Source of the DNA: Paraburkholderia silvatlantica
GTDB taxonomy: Bacteria; Pseudomonadota; Gammaproteobacteria; Burkholderiales; Burkholderiaceae
Direction: 5' to 3'
DNA length: 64,000 nt
Assembly: GCF_003096715.1 (NCBI RefSeq)
Contig: NZ_QEOL01000028.1
Span: forward strand, 1 to 64,000
Part shown: positions 16,488 to 25,447 of the stretch, piece by piece
Layout of the letters: the number at the start of each line of letters is the position of its first letter
Position numbering within the stretch: position 1 is the stretch's first letter
The notes under the pieces: model-generated
The model's input: the letters and a program-made list of their open reading frames with translations, nothing else
The model's database searches: none
What the model was told of the DNA's origin: nothing
Made by a program: the position numbers and the translations under genes

Positions 16488-17159
16488 ATGGAACGCCCCT
16501 TTACCGATCGCCGCGAAGCGGGCCGTTTGCTCGCCGGCCCGCTCTCGGCCTACGCGGGCAGACGCGACGTCATCGTGCTCGCGCTCCCGCGCGGCGGCGT
16601 GCCGATCGGCTATGAAGTCGCAAAGGCGCTGCGGGTGCCGCTCGATGTCCTGCCCGTGTGCAAGCTCGGCCTGCCCTGGCAGCCGGAACTCGCCATGGGC
16701 GCGCTGTCCTCGAACGGCGCGCAGTACGTGGACAGCGCGCTCGTACGCAGCGCCGGCGTGAGCGAGGCCCAGTTGCAGAGCGCCATGGCGCTCGCACGCA
16801 TCGAGCTTGGCCGGCGCGAGGCGCGCTATCGCGGGGAGCGTGCCCCGCTTGCGGTGGCGGGCCGTGTGGCGGTCGTCGTCGACGACGGCATGGCAACGGG
16901 CGCGTCGCTCAAGGCGGCAGCGCTCGCGCTCGCCACGCTTGGCCCCGCGCGCATCGTCGCGGCGCTGCCGGTCGCGCCCGCGGGCTCGCAGGACCGGCTC
17001 GGCGGGACCGTAGACGAATTCGTCTGCGCGCGCACGCCCGCGGCGTTCTACAGCGTCGGCCAGTTCTATCTCGACTTCGATCAGGTCAGCGACGACACCG
17101 TCCGCGAACTGTTGGCTCAGGCGGCGGCGGACGACGCGAACGGCGCGGCGCAGATCTAG
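16488..17159 (+). CDS. Phosphoribosyltransferase-domain protein
   Basis: A 223-residue type I phosphoribosyltransferase-like protein. The PRPP loop is VAVVVDDGMATGAS, with the acidic pair and GMATGAS at residues 132-140. The N-terminal part has VIVLALPRGGVPIGYEVA, seen in the stand-alone PRTase group often found with stress proteins and erythromycin-esterase-like proteins. Substrate is unknown. GGGAGGA upstream of the ATG at 16488 gives a firm start. It converges on the yciI-like gene. Confidence 0.87.
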   Translation: MERPFTDRREAGRLLAGPLSAYAGRRDVIVLALPRGGVPIGYEVAKALRVPLDVLPVCKLGLPWQPELAMGALSSNGAQYVDSALVRSAGVSEAQLQSAMALARIELGRREARYRGERAPLAVAGRVAVVVDDGMATGASLKAAALALATLGPARIVAALPVAPAGSQDRLGGTVDEFVCARTPAAFYSVGQFYLDFDQVSDDTVRELLAQAAADDANGAAQI

Positions 17160-17202
17160 GCTGCGCCGGTTGCGCCGCCCTCACGGCCGCCGCCCTCGCG
17201 CC

Positions 17203-17499
17203 TTATCGCACCGGATTCGACGCCGCTTCGCCCACCACCGTTTGCCAGGGCCGCACGCGCCAATGCTTCACGAGCCCCGAGCGCACATACGGGTCGGCGC
17301 GCGCGAACGCTTCGGCCGCGGCGGGGCTGTCGCCCTGGAAAAGCAGCAGCGCGTTGTCGACGGGATCGGCAATCGCACCCGCCAGCAGCAACTCGCCGCG
17401 CTCGACGGCGGCCCACGCAAGCTTCAGATGCGCGCTGCGGTGTTCGGGGCGGCGTTCGAGGTAATCGTCTGCGAGTTCATACATCAAGAGGTAATGCAT
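17203..17499 (-). CDS. YciI-family protein
   Basis: A 98-residue dimeric alpha-beta barrel protein starting MHYLLMYELADDYLERR and containing RSAHLKLAWAAVERGELLLAGA and RADPYVRSGLVKHWRVRPW. This matches the YciI group, with the His and Asp positions of the putative active site at H20-like and D-P-Y. Function is unknown in most members. The ATG at 17499 is within an ATGCATGCAT string, so the exact codon is a little uncertain. Confidence 0.82.
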   Translation of the reverse strand: MHYLLMYELADDYLERRPEHRSAHLKLAWAAVERGELLLAGAIADPVDNALLLFQGDSPAAAEAFARADPYVRSGLVKHWRVRPWQTVVGEAASNPVR

Positions 17500-17704
17500 G
17501 CATGTTCTCCGTGCTGTTGCGGCCGCGCCGGGCCGGGTCGGCGGCCGATAGCGAACATTGTGCCGTAGCGCGCGCGTCAACCGAACACATTGCTGCGTCG
17601 TTTTAATGGCGGCTTTGCCATAATGGCGGCGCGCGCAAGGCGCACCGGCCATTCACGGCTGGCCGCACGTCAACTGAAAACGTCCAAAGTCAAGGGAGTG
17701 AACG

Positions 17705-18025
17705 ATGAAGATGCAATCCGTCATGGCTGCAATCGTGTTGAGTGGCGCGCTGGCCGCGCCGGCCTTCGCACAGACCGCGGCACCGGCTTCCGCACCGGCG
17801 GCGAACAGCCAGCAGAACAAGATGAAGGCATGCAACGCCCAGGCCGGCGACAAGAAAGGCGACGACCGCAAGGCATTCATGAAGCAGTGCCTTTCGGCTG
17901 CCGGCGCCCCCGCTCCGGCGATGACCCAGCAGGAGCGCATGAAGGCGTGCAACACCCAGGCCGGCGACAAGAAGGGCGACGACCGCAAGGCATTCATGAA
18001 GACTTGCCTCTCGACGAAGAGCTGA
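17705..18025 (+). CDS. PsiF-repeat exported protein
   Basis: A 106-residue secreted protein with a signal peptide (MKMQSVMAAIVLSGALAAPA, cut near AFAQ-T) and two PsiF repeats at about residues 39-60 and 78-99. Each repeat has the pattern MKACN-QAGDKKGDDRKAFMK-C. PsiF was named as phosphate-starvation-inducible in Escherichia coli; its molecular role is unknown. The two repeats are almost identical at DNA level. The start has a GGGAGTG ribosome-binding region. A strong terminator follows the gene. Confidence 0.9.
   Translation: MKMQSVMAAIVLSGALAAPAFAQTAAPASAPAANSQQNKMKACNAQAGDKKGDDRKAFMKQCLSAAGAPAPAMTQQERMKACNTQAGDKKGDDRKAFMKTCLSTKS
17822..17883 (+). repeat. Internal duplication in the psiF-like gene, copy 1
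   Basis: This 62-bp segment matches 17939-18000 with only three mismatches by eye. The copies are 117 bp apart, exactly 39 codons, so the frame is kept. It encodes one PsiF repeat. Confidence 0.85.
17939..18000 (+). repeat. Internal duplication in the psiF-like gene, copy 2
   Basis: Second copy of the 62-bp segment at 17822-17883. The near-identity includes third codon positions, which suggests recent duplication or gene conversion. Confidence 0.85.
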
Positions 18026-18086
18026 GCGAAGCGGGTCCGGGCATCCTCCCGCACCCTGGTACCTCCTTCTGCACCCGCAGGAACCG

Positions 18087-18120
18087 CGCGCCGAAGCAGT
18101 TTTGCTGCGGCGCGTTTTTT
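18087..18120 (+). terminator. Rho-independent terminator of the psiF-like gene
   Basis: The stem CGCGCC/GGCGCG with an inner GCAG/CTGC helix and a T-rich loop is followed by seven T (18115-18121). It lies about 60 bp after the stop codon. Confidence 0.85.
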
Positions 18121-18121
18121 T

Positions 18122-18367
18122 ATGCGCCGGTTTTGTGCGTTGCAGCGGTTCCTCGGCCGCCGCGCGCCTGTGTCTTCGGTTGTGCGAATCAACGTCGACG
18201 TATGCGAAATCGCGTGGTTTCGCGCGGATTTGCGTCATTCCCTGCCTTCGGACGCGCCGTTTTTCTCCTATGATGGCTGCAGCGGCGGCCCCTCCCCGCG
18301 ACATCACACATTAGCCATCGGGCTGCCGCGTTGACGTTGATGCCAATGGCATCGAACGGAGGCGCAG
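18122..18367. other. Spacer upstream of the small membrane protein
   Basis: With the terminator included, about 340 bp separate two plus-strand genes. I see no gene here. It presumably holds the promoter of the next gene; no clear -35/-10 pair stands out. Confidence 0.4.
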
Positions 18368-18811
18368 ATGGCATGGAGACACAAGAACCGCTGGTTTCGC
18401 CGCTGGCTCATGGTGATCACCTTCTGGCTCGTGCCGGTGATGATCGTCGCGGTACGCGAGGTTCAGGACGAGATGGCGTATAACCGCGCGGATTTGCAGC
18501 GCGCGCTGACCACCTGGACCTTCACCGACGCCGAGCGCGACGCCGGCGCCCCGCTGCGCTGCCACGGCACGCCCGAAACCGCGCGTACCGCCGGCTGCCC
18601 CGCCGCGGTGCTCGCGGCGAATGCGCAGCGCCGGCAGGAAGCGCGCGACGAATACGCCGTTCGGCGCACGACGCTGGCCGGCTACCTGTGGCACGCGTTC
18701 GTCGGTTACTGGGTCGTGCCCGCTGCGGCGCTGCTCGCGATCGGCGTGCTGATCGGAGGCGTGAAGCGCGCCCTGCGGCGGCCCGCGGCCAAGCCCGTGC
18801 CGGAGCGCTAG
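18368..18811 (+). CDS. Hypothetical inner-membrane protein
   Basis: A 147-residue protein with a basic N-terminus (MAWRHKNRWFRRWL) leading into one membrane helix at about residues 13-30, a periplasm-sized loop of about 75 residues with two cysteines (RCHGTPETARTAGC), and a second helix near residues 103-128 before a basic C-terminus. The layout is N-in/C-in. I recognise no family. The gene begins after a purine-rich GGAGGCGC ribosome-binding site. Confidence 0.7.
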   Translation: MAWRHKNRWFRRWLMVITFWLVPVMIVAVREVQDEMAYNRADLQRALTTWTFTDAERDAGAPLRCHGTPETARTAGCPAAVLAANAQRRQEARDEYAVRRTTLAGYLWHAFVGYWVVPAAALLAIGVLIGGVKRALRRPAAKPVPER

Positions 18812-18939
18812 CGTTTTTCGTGCCTGCCTCACCGCGCAGCGTGTGTGCTGCGCAGCCTCAAAGTGCGGGTCGGGACGTTCGGGTATAACGACTGGACGCC
18901 GTGACATCGCGGCGCCCGGAAACAAGAACGGAGAACAAG

Positions 18940-19527
18940 ATGACCGCATCCCGCATTCTTTTGAAGGCTTCTGTCGCAATCGCCGTCGGCGTCGCGGCAC
19001 TCTCGGGCTGCACGACCACCGGCAGCGAAGCCCCCAACGCCGCGACCAACGCGTCGCGCGCCCAGTCGATCAACGCCGACGTCGACGCCACCCTGTCGCG
19101 CCTCTTTCAAACCGTGCCAGGCTCGCGCGAGCTGGTCGGCAAGGCCCGCGGCATCCTCGTGTTTCCGCGCGTGATCCAGGCGGGCATCGGCGTCGGCGGC
19201 GAACACGGCGACGGCGCGCTGCGCGTGGGCGGCAGCACGGTCGGCTTCTACAGTACGTCGTCGGCTTCGGTCGGTGCGACGTTGGGCGTGCAGTCGAAGG
19301 CCGTCATTTATCTCTTCATGACCGAAGACGCGCTTGCGAAATTCCGCAATTCGAGCGGCTGGTCGGCAGGCGGCGACGCATCGGTCGCGCTCGTCAAGGT
19401 CGGCGCGAACGGCTCGATCGACACCACCACGGCCACCAAGCCCGTGCAGGTCTTCGTGCTCACCAACAGCGGGCTGATCGGCGACCTCTCGCTCGGCGGC
19501 ACGAAAATCACGAAACTCGACCTCTAA
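18940..19527 (+). CDS. SYLF/YSC84-domain lipoprotein
   Basis: A 195-residue lipoprotein. The signal ends in the lipobox LSG-C (cysteine near residue 25, MTASRILLKASVAIAVGVAA then LSGC). The rest is a SYLF (Ysc84-like) lipid-binding domain, with the typical SRELVGKARGILVFPRVIQAG and GASVGATLGVQSKAVIYLFM-like elements. In bacteria these proteins are envelope-located, and related YSC84 domains bind phosphoinositides in eukaryotes. The ATG at 18940 follows a GGAGA ribosome-binding site. It may protect or modify the envelope under stress; that is inference. Confidence 0.88.
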   Translation: MTASRILLKASVAIAVGVAALSGCTTTGSEAPNAATNASRAQSINADVDATLSRLFQTVPGSRELVGKARGILVFPRVIQAGIGVGGEHGDGALRVGGSTVGFYSTSSASVGATLGVQSKAVIYLFMTEDALAKFRNSSGWSAGGDASVALVKVGANGSIDTTTATKPVQVFVLTNSGLIGDLSLGGTKITKLDL

Positions 19528-19550
19528 GCGCACCGCGAACGTCCGCGTGC

Positions 19551-20618
19551 TCAACTCGCGGACGTATCGATCACCTTGAAGCGCGAGCGCTTGTTCGCGC
19601 GAATCACCGCCTCATACGCCTGCACGTACTCCTGCGCCATGCGGTGCGAGGTGAACCGCTCTTCGAAGCGGCGCCGCACGCCGGCGCGCGGCACGCGCGC
19701 GATACGGTTCACCGCCGCCACGGCGCCGATCTCGTCCTCGACGATAAAGCCCGTCACGCCCTCTTCCACCACCTCAGGCACCGCGCCGCGATTGAACGCG
19801 ACCACGGGCGTGCCGCACGCCATCGCCTCGATCATCACGAGGCCGAACGGCTCGGGCCAGTCGATCGGGAACAGCAGCGCGTGCGCGCCGGAGAGGAATT
19901 CGGCCTTCTGGCCGTCGTTGATCTCGCCCACATACTCGACGTGCGGCAGCGCAAGCAATGGCTTGATATCGCGCTCGAAATACTCGCGGTCGGCTTCGTC
20001 GACCTTCGCGGCGATCCGGATCGGCAGCCCGCAGCGCCCGGCAATGCGTATCGCCGTGTCGACGCGTTTTTCAGGCGAAATACGGCCGAGAAACGCGAGA
20101 TAGCGCGGCTCGACGGGCTGCGGCGTGTAGAGCGTCTCGGGCAGGCCGTGGTAGACCGTGCGCAGCCAGCGCGCCTGCGGCATCGGCTGGCGCTGTGCGT
20201 TCGAGATCGAGATGACGGGCGCGGTGTTGAACGTATCGAAGACCGGCTGCTGCTCAGGCAGGTCGAGACGGCCGTGCAGCGTCGTCACGAACGGCGTTTC
20301 CTGGCGCTTGAACACCGAAAACGAGTAGTAGTCCATATGGAAATGCAGCACGTCGAACTGGTCGGCCTGGCGGCGCACCATTTCCATGAGGAGCATGTGC
20401 GGTGCGATGCGGTCGCGAATGCCCGGGTCGAGCCGCAGCGCGCGTGGCCACACGGGCTCGAGCTTCGCGCTCGTGAGCGAATCGCCGCTCGCGAACAGCG
20501 TGACGTCGTGCCCGAGTTCGACCAGCGCTTCGGTGATATACGACACCGCGCGCTCGGTGCCGCCGTAGAGCTTCGGAGGGACAGATTCGGTCAGCGGGGC
20601 GATCTGCGCAATTCTCAT
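19551..20618 (-). CDS. GT4-type glycosyltransferase
   Basis: A 355-residue GT-B glycosyltransferase. The N-terminal domain starts MRIAQIAPLTESVPPKLYGG, with the GGTERAV loop that contacts the nucleotide sugar. The C-terminal domain contains LGRISPEKRVDTAIRIAG and the E-x7-E signature in EPFGLVMIEAMACGTPVVA. The acceptor is unknown. It is close to the group annotated as glycosyltransferase family 4 proteins next to trehalose or envelope genes. A possible minus-strand -10 (TATAGA) is seen in the spacer upstream. It is convergent with the SYLF lipoprotein gene. Confidence 0.88.
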   Translation of the reverse strand: MRIAQIAPLTESVPPKLYGGTERAVSYITEALVELGHDVTLFASGDSLTSAKLEPVWPRALRLDPGIRDRIAPHMLLMEMVRRQADQFDVLHFHMDYYSFSVFKRQETPFVTTLHGRLDLPEQQPVFDTFNTAPVISISNAQRQPMPQARWLRTVYHGLPETLYTPQPVEPRYLAFLGRISPEKRVDTAIRIAGRCGLPIRIAAKVDEADREYFERDIKPLLALPHVEYVGEINDGQKAEFLSGAHALLFPIDWPEPFGLVMIEAMACGTPVVAFNRGAVPEVVEEGVTGFIVEDEIGAVAAVNRIARVPRAGVRRRFEERFTSHRMAQEYVQAYEAVIRANKRSRFKVIDTSAS

Positions 20619-20807
20619 CGAGTGTCTCCAGGAAACGGGGCCGCGTTGCCCGTTCTCGCGGTGCCGGCCATTCCAAGCCGGGTCCGGGCGCCCATCGGCG
20701 ACGCAGCAGATGTCCCATTATTCGGCAAGTCGGGCGCGCGCGCCGCCAGTCTTTCAATTTCTATACGGTGTTACATGCCGAAACAACCCTGCGTTTGCCC
20801 TGACGGC

Positions 20808-21974
20808 CTACCTGGCGGGCCATTTCCAGGCCGGCACGTCGAGCGCGTCCGGATCGGCGAATCCGGTTGCGCCGAGGCGCCGTTCGAGCACGACCGACTG
20901 GCTGCCGGCCTCGCGCTCCAGCGCCGCCACGAGCCGCGCCGCATGCGAGACGACGATGACCTGCGAGTGCCGCGACGCCCGCGCGATGAGCCGCGCGAGC
21001 GACGGCAGCAGGTCCGGATGCAGGCTCGTCTCGGGCTCATCGAGCACCAGCAGGCCTGGCGGCCGCGGGCTCAGCAGCGCCGCCGCGAGCAACAGGTAGC
21101 GCAAGGTTCCGTCCGACAGTTCCGCGCCGCGCAGCGGCCGCAATAGCCCCTCCTGGCGCAGCGCCACTTCGAAGCGCCCTTCGTGATTCACGATTTCGAC
21201 GCGCGCGCCCGGAAAGGCGTCGCCGATGGCGGTATCGAGCGCCCCGCCGTCGCCGATCTCGCGGATCGTCTGCAGCGCGGCGGCGAGGTTGGCGCCGTCG
21301 TCGGCGAGCACCGGCGAATGCGTGCCGATCTGCACCTGGCGCGCGCTCGCGTGCTCGTCGGTGCGGAAGTGGTCGTAGAAGCGCCAGGAACGAATCTGCT
21401 CGCGCACGGCGATCATTTCGGGCGCGCTGCGCGGGTCGGCGTACTCGGTCATCATGCTGTCGAAGCTCGCCACGGGCTGCGCAAGCGTCGTCCACTCGCC
21501 CGCGGCGTCGCGGATGCGGATCGTCGGCCCCTGGCGGTCCACGAGCAACGCCGAGGGCCGCAGGATCGGCCCGCTCCAGATGCATTCGCGCTTGATCGCC
21601 GGGTCGAGCGAAAACTGCGAAGTGGACGAAGGCAGCGGCAATCCCAGATCGATTGCGTAGCCGAAGGCGTCGCCCGCGAAGCCCAGGCGCAGGCTCACCG
21701 CATCCTTGCGCACCGTGCCCTGCACCGCGTATTCACCCGCCGCGACCGCGCGCGAGAAGCGCTCCGGCCCCGCCCACAGCGTGGACTGCAGGCCGCCCTC
21801 GCGCGCCAGCGACGGAATCACGCCGCCGCGCGCCGTGAGCGCGAGCAGGCGCAGCGCGCGATACAGATTCGACTTGCCGCTGCCGTTCGGACCGGTCACG
21901 ACGTTGAGCGCACCGAGCGGCACGATGAGTTCGCGCAGCGAGCGGTAGTTGGCGATGGCGAGCGTGGTCAGCAT
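20808..21974 (-). CDS. Stand-alone AAA/RecF-like ATPase
   Basis: A 388-residue ABC-class ATPase of the AAA_21/RecF-like type. Walker A (GPNGSGKS) is at residues 28-35. The signature-like LSDGTLRYLLLAAALL, the Walker B LLVLDEPETSLHP (about 312-324) and the switch histidine in VIVVSHAARL follow. There is no TOPRIM nuclease domain as in OLD proteins, and no nuclease partner gene next to it. The middle section between the ATPase halves is too short for a long SMC coiled coil. Such proteins occur both as housekeeping orphans and in defence pairs. Function unknown. Confidence 0.82.
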   Translation of the reverse strand: MLTTLAIANYRSLRELIVPLGALNVVTGPNGSGKSNLYRALRLLALTARGGVIPSLAREGGLQSTLWAGPERFSRAVAAGEYAVQGTVRKDAVSLRLGFAGDAFGYAIDLGLPLPSSTSQFSLDPAIKRECIWSGPILRPSALLVDRQGPTIRIRDAAGEWTTLAQPVASFDSMMTEYADPRSAPEMIAVREQIRSWRFYDHFRTDEHASARQVQIGTHSPVLADDGANLAAALQTIREIGDGGALDTAIGDAFPGARVEIVNHEGRFEVALRQEGLLRPLRGAELSDGTLRYLLLAAALLSPRPPGLLVLDEPETSLHPDLLPSLARLIARASRHSQVIVVSHAARLVAALEREAGSQSVVLERRLGATGFADPDALDVPAWKWPAR

Positions 21975-22089
21975 GGAGGTGAGCGGGGGGTACGTGTCAG
22001 TTCCGTATCCGTTGCGTGGCGGGTGTCTCGATCAGCCACGCATCATACGCAATCGTGCCGGCGCGCGAACCGCCTGTGTGCCATATCCA

Positions 22090-23496
22090 TCAGCGCGGCT
22101 GGGGCACCGCCGCCAGATCGCGCAGGAAGCTGTCTCGCCACACGCCGAGATCGTTGCGTCTAAGCGCCTCCATGTTGGTCCGGTAGCGCGCCTGACGCTC
22201 TTCGAGCGGCATCGACAGCGCGCGCTCCAGCGCTTCCGACATGCCGGTCGCATCATGAGGATTCACGAGCAATGCGCCCGTGAGCTCGGCCGCCGCGCCA
22301 GCGAAGATCGACAGCACGAGCACGCCCGGATCGTCGGGATTCTGCGCGGCCACGTACTCCTTGGCGACGAGGTTCATGCCGTCGTGCAGCGGCGTCACAT
22401 AGCCTATCTGCGATTCGCGAAAGAGCGACATCAGTTTCCAGCGGTCGTACTGCTGGCTCAGATAGCGGATCGGCGTGTAATCGAGGCCCGAGTAGCGGCC
22501 GTTGATGCGCCCGGCCTCCCGCTCCAGTTCCTCGCGTATCACCTTGTAGCTCGCGACATCCGAGCGGGTCGGCGGCGCGATCTGCACGAGCGTGACCTTG
22601 CCGCGCCATTCGGGCGACGTTTCCAGCAACTGCTCGAACGCATGGAAACGCTCGACGAGCCCCTTCGAATAGTCGAGCCGGTCCACGCTCATGATGAGCT
22701 TGCGCCCTTCCAGACTCTGCTTGAGGTCGAGCACGTGCTGGCGGCTTTCGTAACGCGCGGCCTGCTCGGCGATCTCGTCCGGAAACACGCCGATGCGGTA
22801 GACCCCCGTGCGCAGCTTGCGGCCATACGCCTCGACCTCGCCGTGCTCGGGATTGTCGGCGCGCTCGCGGACCTTGCCGCGCGCCTCGCGCGCGATGTAG
22901 TCGTGGAACGCCTGCTGGTCGTTCTGCGTCTGGAAGCCTAAAAGGTCGTAACAGCACAGCGATCTCACGAGTTCGTCGTGCGGCGGAATGGTCTGCAGCA
23001 CCTGCGGCGAAGGAAACGGAATATGCAGGAAGAAGCCGATGCGGTTGCGCACGCCTTCCGAGCGCAGCGCTTCGGCGAACGGAATCAGGTGATAGTCGTG
23101 AACCCAGATGTTGTCGTCCGGGTGGATCAGCTTCATGAGCTTGTGGGCGAGCCACGCGTTCACGCGGCGATAGCCCGCGTATTCGTCGCGCTCGTAGCGC
23201 GCGAGGTCGTTGCGGTAATGGAAGACCGGCCAGAGCGTGGCGTTCGAGAATCCGCGGTAGTACTGATCGTAGTCCTTGCGCGTGAGGCCGACGGTCGCAA
23301 AGGTGACGTGGCCTTCTTCGACGAGCGTCGGCCCGGCGTTCGCCACCGTCTCGCTCACCACGTCGCCGCTCCAGCCGAACCACACGCCGCCCGCGTCCTT
23401 CAGCGCGCCGAATACGCCGACCGCGAGCCCGCCTGCCGAGCCCTTCGTCTCCGTCGGCGTCGCCACGCGGTTGGAGACGACTATCAGTCTGCCCAT
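22090..23496 (-). CDS. otsA: Trehalose-6-phosphate synthase
   Basis: A 468-residue GT20 enzyme that joins UDP-glucose to glucose-6-phosphate. It starts MGRLIVVSNRVATPTETKGS with the substrate loop GSAGGLAVGV. It keeps WVHDYHLIPFAE and the sugar-nucleotide-binding VDRLDYSKGLVER and DGMNLVAKEYVA motifs. Length is normal for the family. The product normally needs OtsB to give trehalose; no otsB gene lies in the window. The MscS-type gene ends 42 bp upstream on the same strand, so the two are likely co-transcribed as an osmotic-stress unit. Confidence 0.95.
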   Translation of the reverse strand: MGRLIVVSNRVATPTETKGSAGGLAVGVFGALKDAGGVWFGWSGDVVSETVANAGPTLVEEGHVTFATVGLTRKDYDQYYRGFSNATLWPVFHYRNDLARYERDEYAGYRRVNAWLAHKLMKLIHPDDNIWVHDYHLIPFAEALRSEGVRNRIGFFLHIPFPSPQVLQTIPPHDELVRSLCCYDLLGFQTQNDQQAFHDYIAREARGKVRERADNPEHGEVEAYGRKLRTGVYRIGVFPDEIAEQAARYESRQHVLDLKQSLEGRKLIMSVDRLDYSKGLVERFHAFEQLLETSPEWRGKVTLVQIAPPTRSDVASYKVIREELEREAGRINGRYSGLDYTPIRYLSQQYDRWKLMSLFRESQIGYVTPLHDGMNLVAKEYVAAQNPDDPGVLVLSIFAGAAAELTGALLVNPHDATGMSEALERALSMPLEERQARYRTNMEALRRNDLGVWRDSFLRDLAAVPQPR

Positions 23497-23538
23497 CTTG
23501 CTGTTCCTCCTCCTTTCCCTCTCGACCGCTATCGGCGG

Positions 23539-24786
23539 CTATCGACCATTATCGCGGCGGTTTGGCTCGCGCGCCGGGCCGTGCGTCTCCAGTTCCTCGT
23601 TGCCCCCCGGCACGCGTGTGCCCGTCACGGGATCCGCTTCAGTATGTGCCGCCGTGCTCGCCGCCGCCTGCGGCGCCGGGCGGCGCACGAAGGACGGCAG
23701 TTCCCCGGTGCTGCTTTCGAGCTCCGCCGAAACCTCGGCGCGCGCGCGGGGCAGGAATTGCGCATAGTGCTCGTTGACGAAATCGAGCAGCCCTTCGCGC
23801 ACGCGGCAGCGCAAATCGAAATTCAGGCCCGAGTCGCGCGAACTCACCAGCACGCGCACCTGCATGGCGCGCTCGTTGGCGTCGGTGACCTGCAAAACCT
23901 GCACACGGCGGTCCCATTCGGGCGCACCGTCGACGATGCGCGCGAGCGCCTCGCGCAGCGGCGCAAGCGGCATGCGGTAGTCGAGCCAAAGAAACACCGT
24001 GCCGATGATCTGCGAGCTGCTGCGCGTCCAGTTCGCGAACGGATTCTCGATGAACCATTGCAGCGGCACGATGAGCCGCCGCTGGTCCCAGATCCGCACC
24101 GAGACATAGGTGCCGGTGATTTCCTCGATGCGCCCCCACTCGCCCTCGATCACGACCACGTCGTCGAGCCGGATCGGCTGCGAGAGCGCGATCTGCAAGC
24201 CGGCGATCAGATTCGCTAGCACGGGGCGTGCCGCGATACCGGCAACGAGACCGGCAACCCCGGCCGAAGCGAGCAGGCTCGCGCCGATCTGCCTCACGTT
24301 CGGAAAGGTCATGAGCGCGGCGCCCACGCCCACGATGATGATGAGGACCATGACCGTGCGCGCCAGCACGCGGGCCTGGGTGTGGATGCGGCGGGCCTGG
24401 AGGTTGTCGGCGATGTCGAGCGGATGGGCGGCGATGATGGCCTCGCCGATGGCCGCCGCACAGCGCACCGAAAGCCAGGTGATCGCGGCGATCAGCGCGA
24501 ACGCGCACAGCTCGCGCAGGCCGCTGATGTGCCGGAGCGTGTCGGGCGCCTGCCACCAGACGAATTCGATCGCGAGGATCGCGAGCACGGCGAGCGCCGG
24601 CTTGCGGATATGGCGCAAGAACACGCTGACCCGCGGATACGGGCGTGCGATGCGCAGCAGGATGCGGCCGCCGGCCCAGTGCAGGCCGAACGCGAAAACG
24701 AGCGCGAGCACGCTCACGAGCAACGTGCCGAGCCAGTCCTGCAGCGGCGCGTCGGTGAAATGGGAGAGATCGTCGAGTGTCGGCAT
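23539..24786 (-). CDS. MscS-family mechanosensitive ion channel
   Basis: A 415-residue membrane protein with about four or five transmembrane helices in the first 200 residues, then the pore-lining and beta domain of MscS channels: SAGVAGLVAGIAARPVLANL, and IRLDDVVVIEGEWGRIEEIT, the hallmark MscS beta-domain motif. It should open on membrane tension and release solutes on hypo-osmotic shock. The C-terminal 60 residues are polar and Pro/Thr-rich. I use the ATG at 24786 (MPTLDDLSHF); a longer form would need a TTG. An AGGAGGA lies 12 bases upstream, slightly far. Confidence 0.9.
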   Translation of the reverse strand: MPTLDDLSHFTDAPLQDWLGTLLVSVLALVFAFGLHWAGGRILLRIARPYPRVSVFLRHIRKPALAVLAILAIEFVWWQAPDTLRHISGLRELCAFALIAAITWLSVRCAAAIGEAIIAAHPLDIADNLQARRIHTQARVLARTVMVLIIIVGVGAALMTFPNVRQIGASLLASAGVAGLVAGIAARPVLANLIAGLQIALSQPIRLDDVVVIEGEWGRIEEITGTYVSVRIWDQRRLIVPLQWFIENPFANWTRSSSQIIGTVFLWLDYRMPLAPLREALARIVDGAPEWDRRVQVLQVTDANERAMQVRVLVSSRDSGLNFDLRCRVREGLLDFVNEHYAQFLPRARAEVSAELESSTGELPSFVRRPAPQAAASTAAHTEADPVTGTRVPGGNEELETHGPAREPNRRDNGR

Positions 24787-24991
24787 CTGCGGCCAGTTCC
24801 TCCTGAGCATCCTGAGCACCAGGGCGACGCTTGGAAACGGCACGGGCGCCAAGCCCGCGGACGGCCACGGCGACGATTCAGCTGGCCTCGCAGCAGCCTC
24901 GATGGTGAACGGCGCGGCGGTGGTCGGTGCCGCGCCGTGTTCCAGCTATGTCTATCTACACGCTACGGGTTACGACTTGAACCGGCCGGCT

Positions 24992-25354
24992 TCAACTGCC
25001 GTTGCCGGTCTTGCAGGGAAACGCCTTGCCGAGCCCGAGCGAGATGGCGGTACTGGCGTTGTAGCCGGCCACGTTCGGGTTGTCGGCAATGTACTTGCGC
25101 ACCGCGTCGGTGAGCTGCGCCGAGCGCGCATCGGGCGGCAGGCAGAAGTATTGACCCACGCGCGGCCCGGTCGTGCCGCCGATGGCGTCGATGGTGTTGA
25201 AGATGCCGTCCGCGGCACCTTCGATATAGGCAGCGCACGCGCTGCGCGAAGCCACGTCGGTCTTCGTGCACAGCCGGTTGAGGTCGCTTGCCGTGAATGC
25301 GAAAGCGGAGAGCGGCAGCGCCATCGCGCCCGCACAGATCAGAACCCGCAGCAT
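24992..25354 (-). CDS. Exported Rap1a/Tai-like immunity-family protein
   Basis: A 120-residue exported protein with a signal peptide (residues 1-19, ...PLSAFAF). The mature domain has four cysteines (C29, C40, C71, C114) and the pattern CAAYIEGAADG then YFCLPPDARSAQLTDAVRKY, as in the Rap1a/Tai family. That family was first seen as periplasmic immunity proteins against type VI secretion amidases. No amidase effector or secretion gene is near, so this is an orphan, possibly with a house role. The ATG at 25354 has an AGGAGAACC ribosome-binding site. Confidence 0.75.
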   Translation of the reverse strand: MLRVLICAGAMALPLSAFAFTASDLNRLCTKTDVASRSACAAYIEGAADGIFNTIDAIGGTTGPRVGQYFCLPPDARSAQLTDAVRKYIADNPNVAGYNASTAISLGLGKAFPCKTGNGS

Positions 25355-25447
25355 GGTTCTCCTTGAGTTGTCTTGAGGAGCGGCGCTTCGATCACAGCGG
25401 GCGCCGCGGGCGGCCGGGTTGGTTCAGTGCGGCCGTCTTCATCCCCA

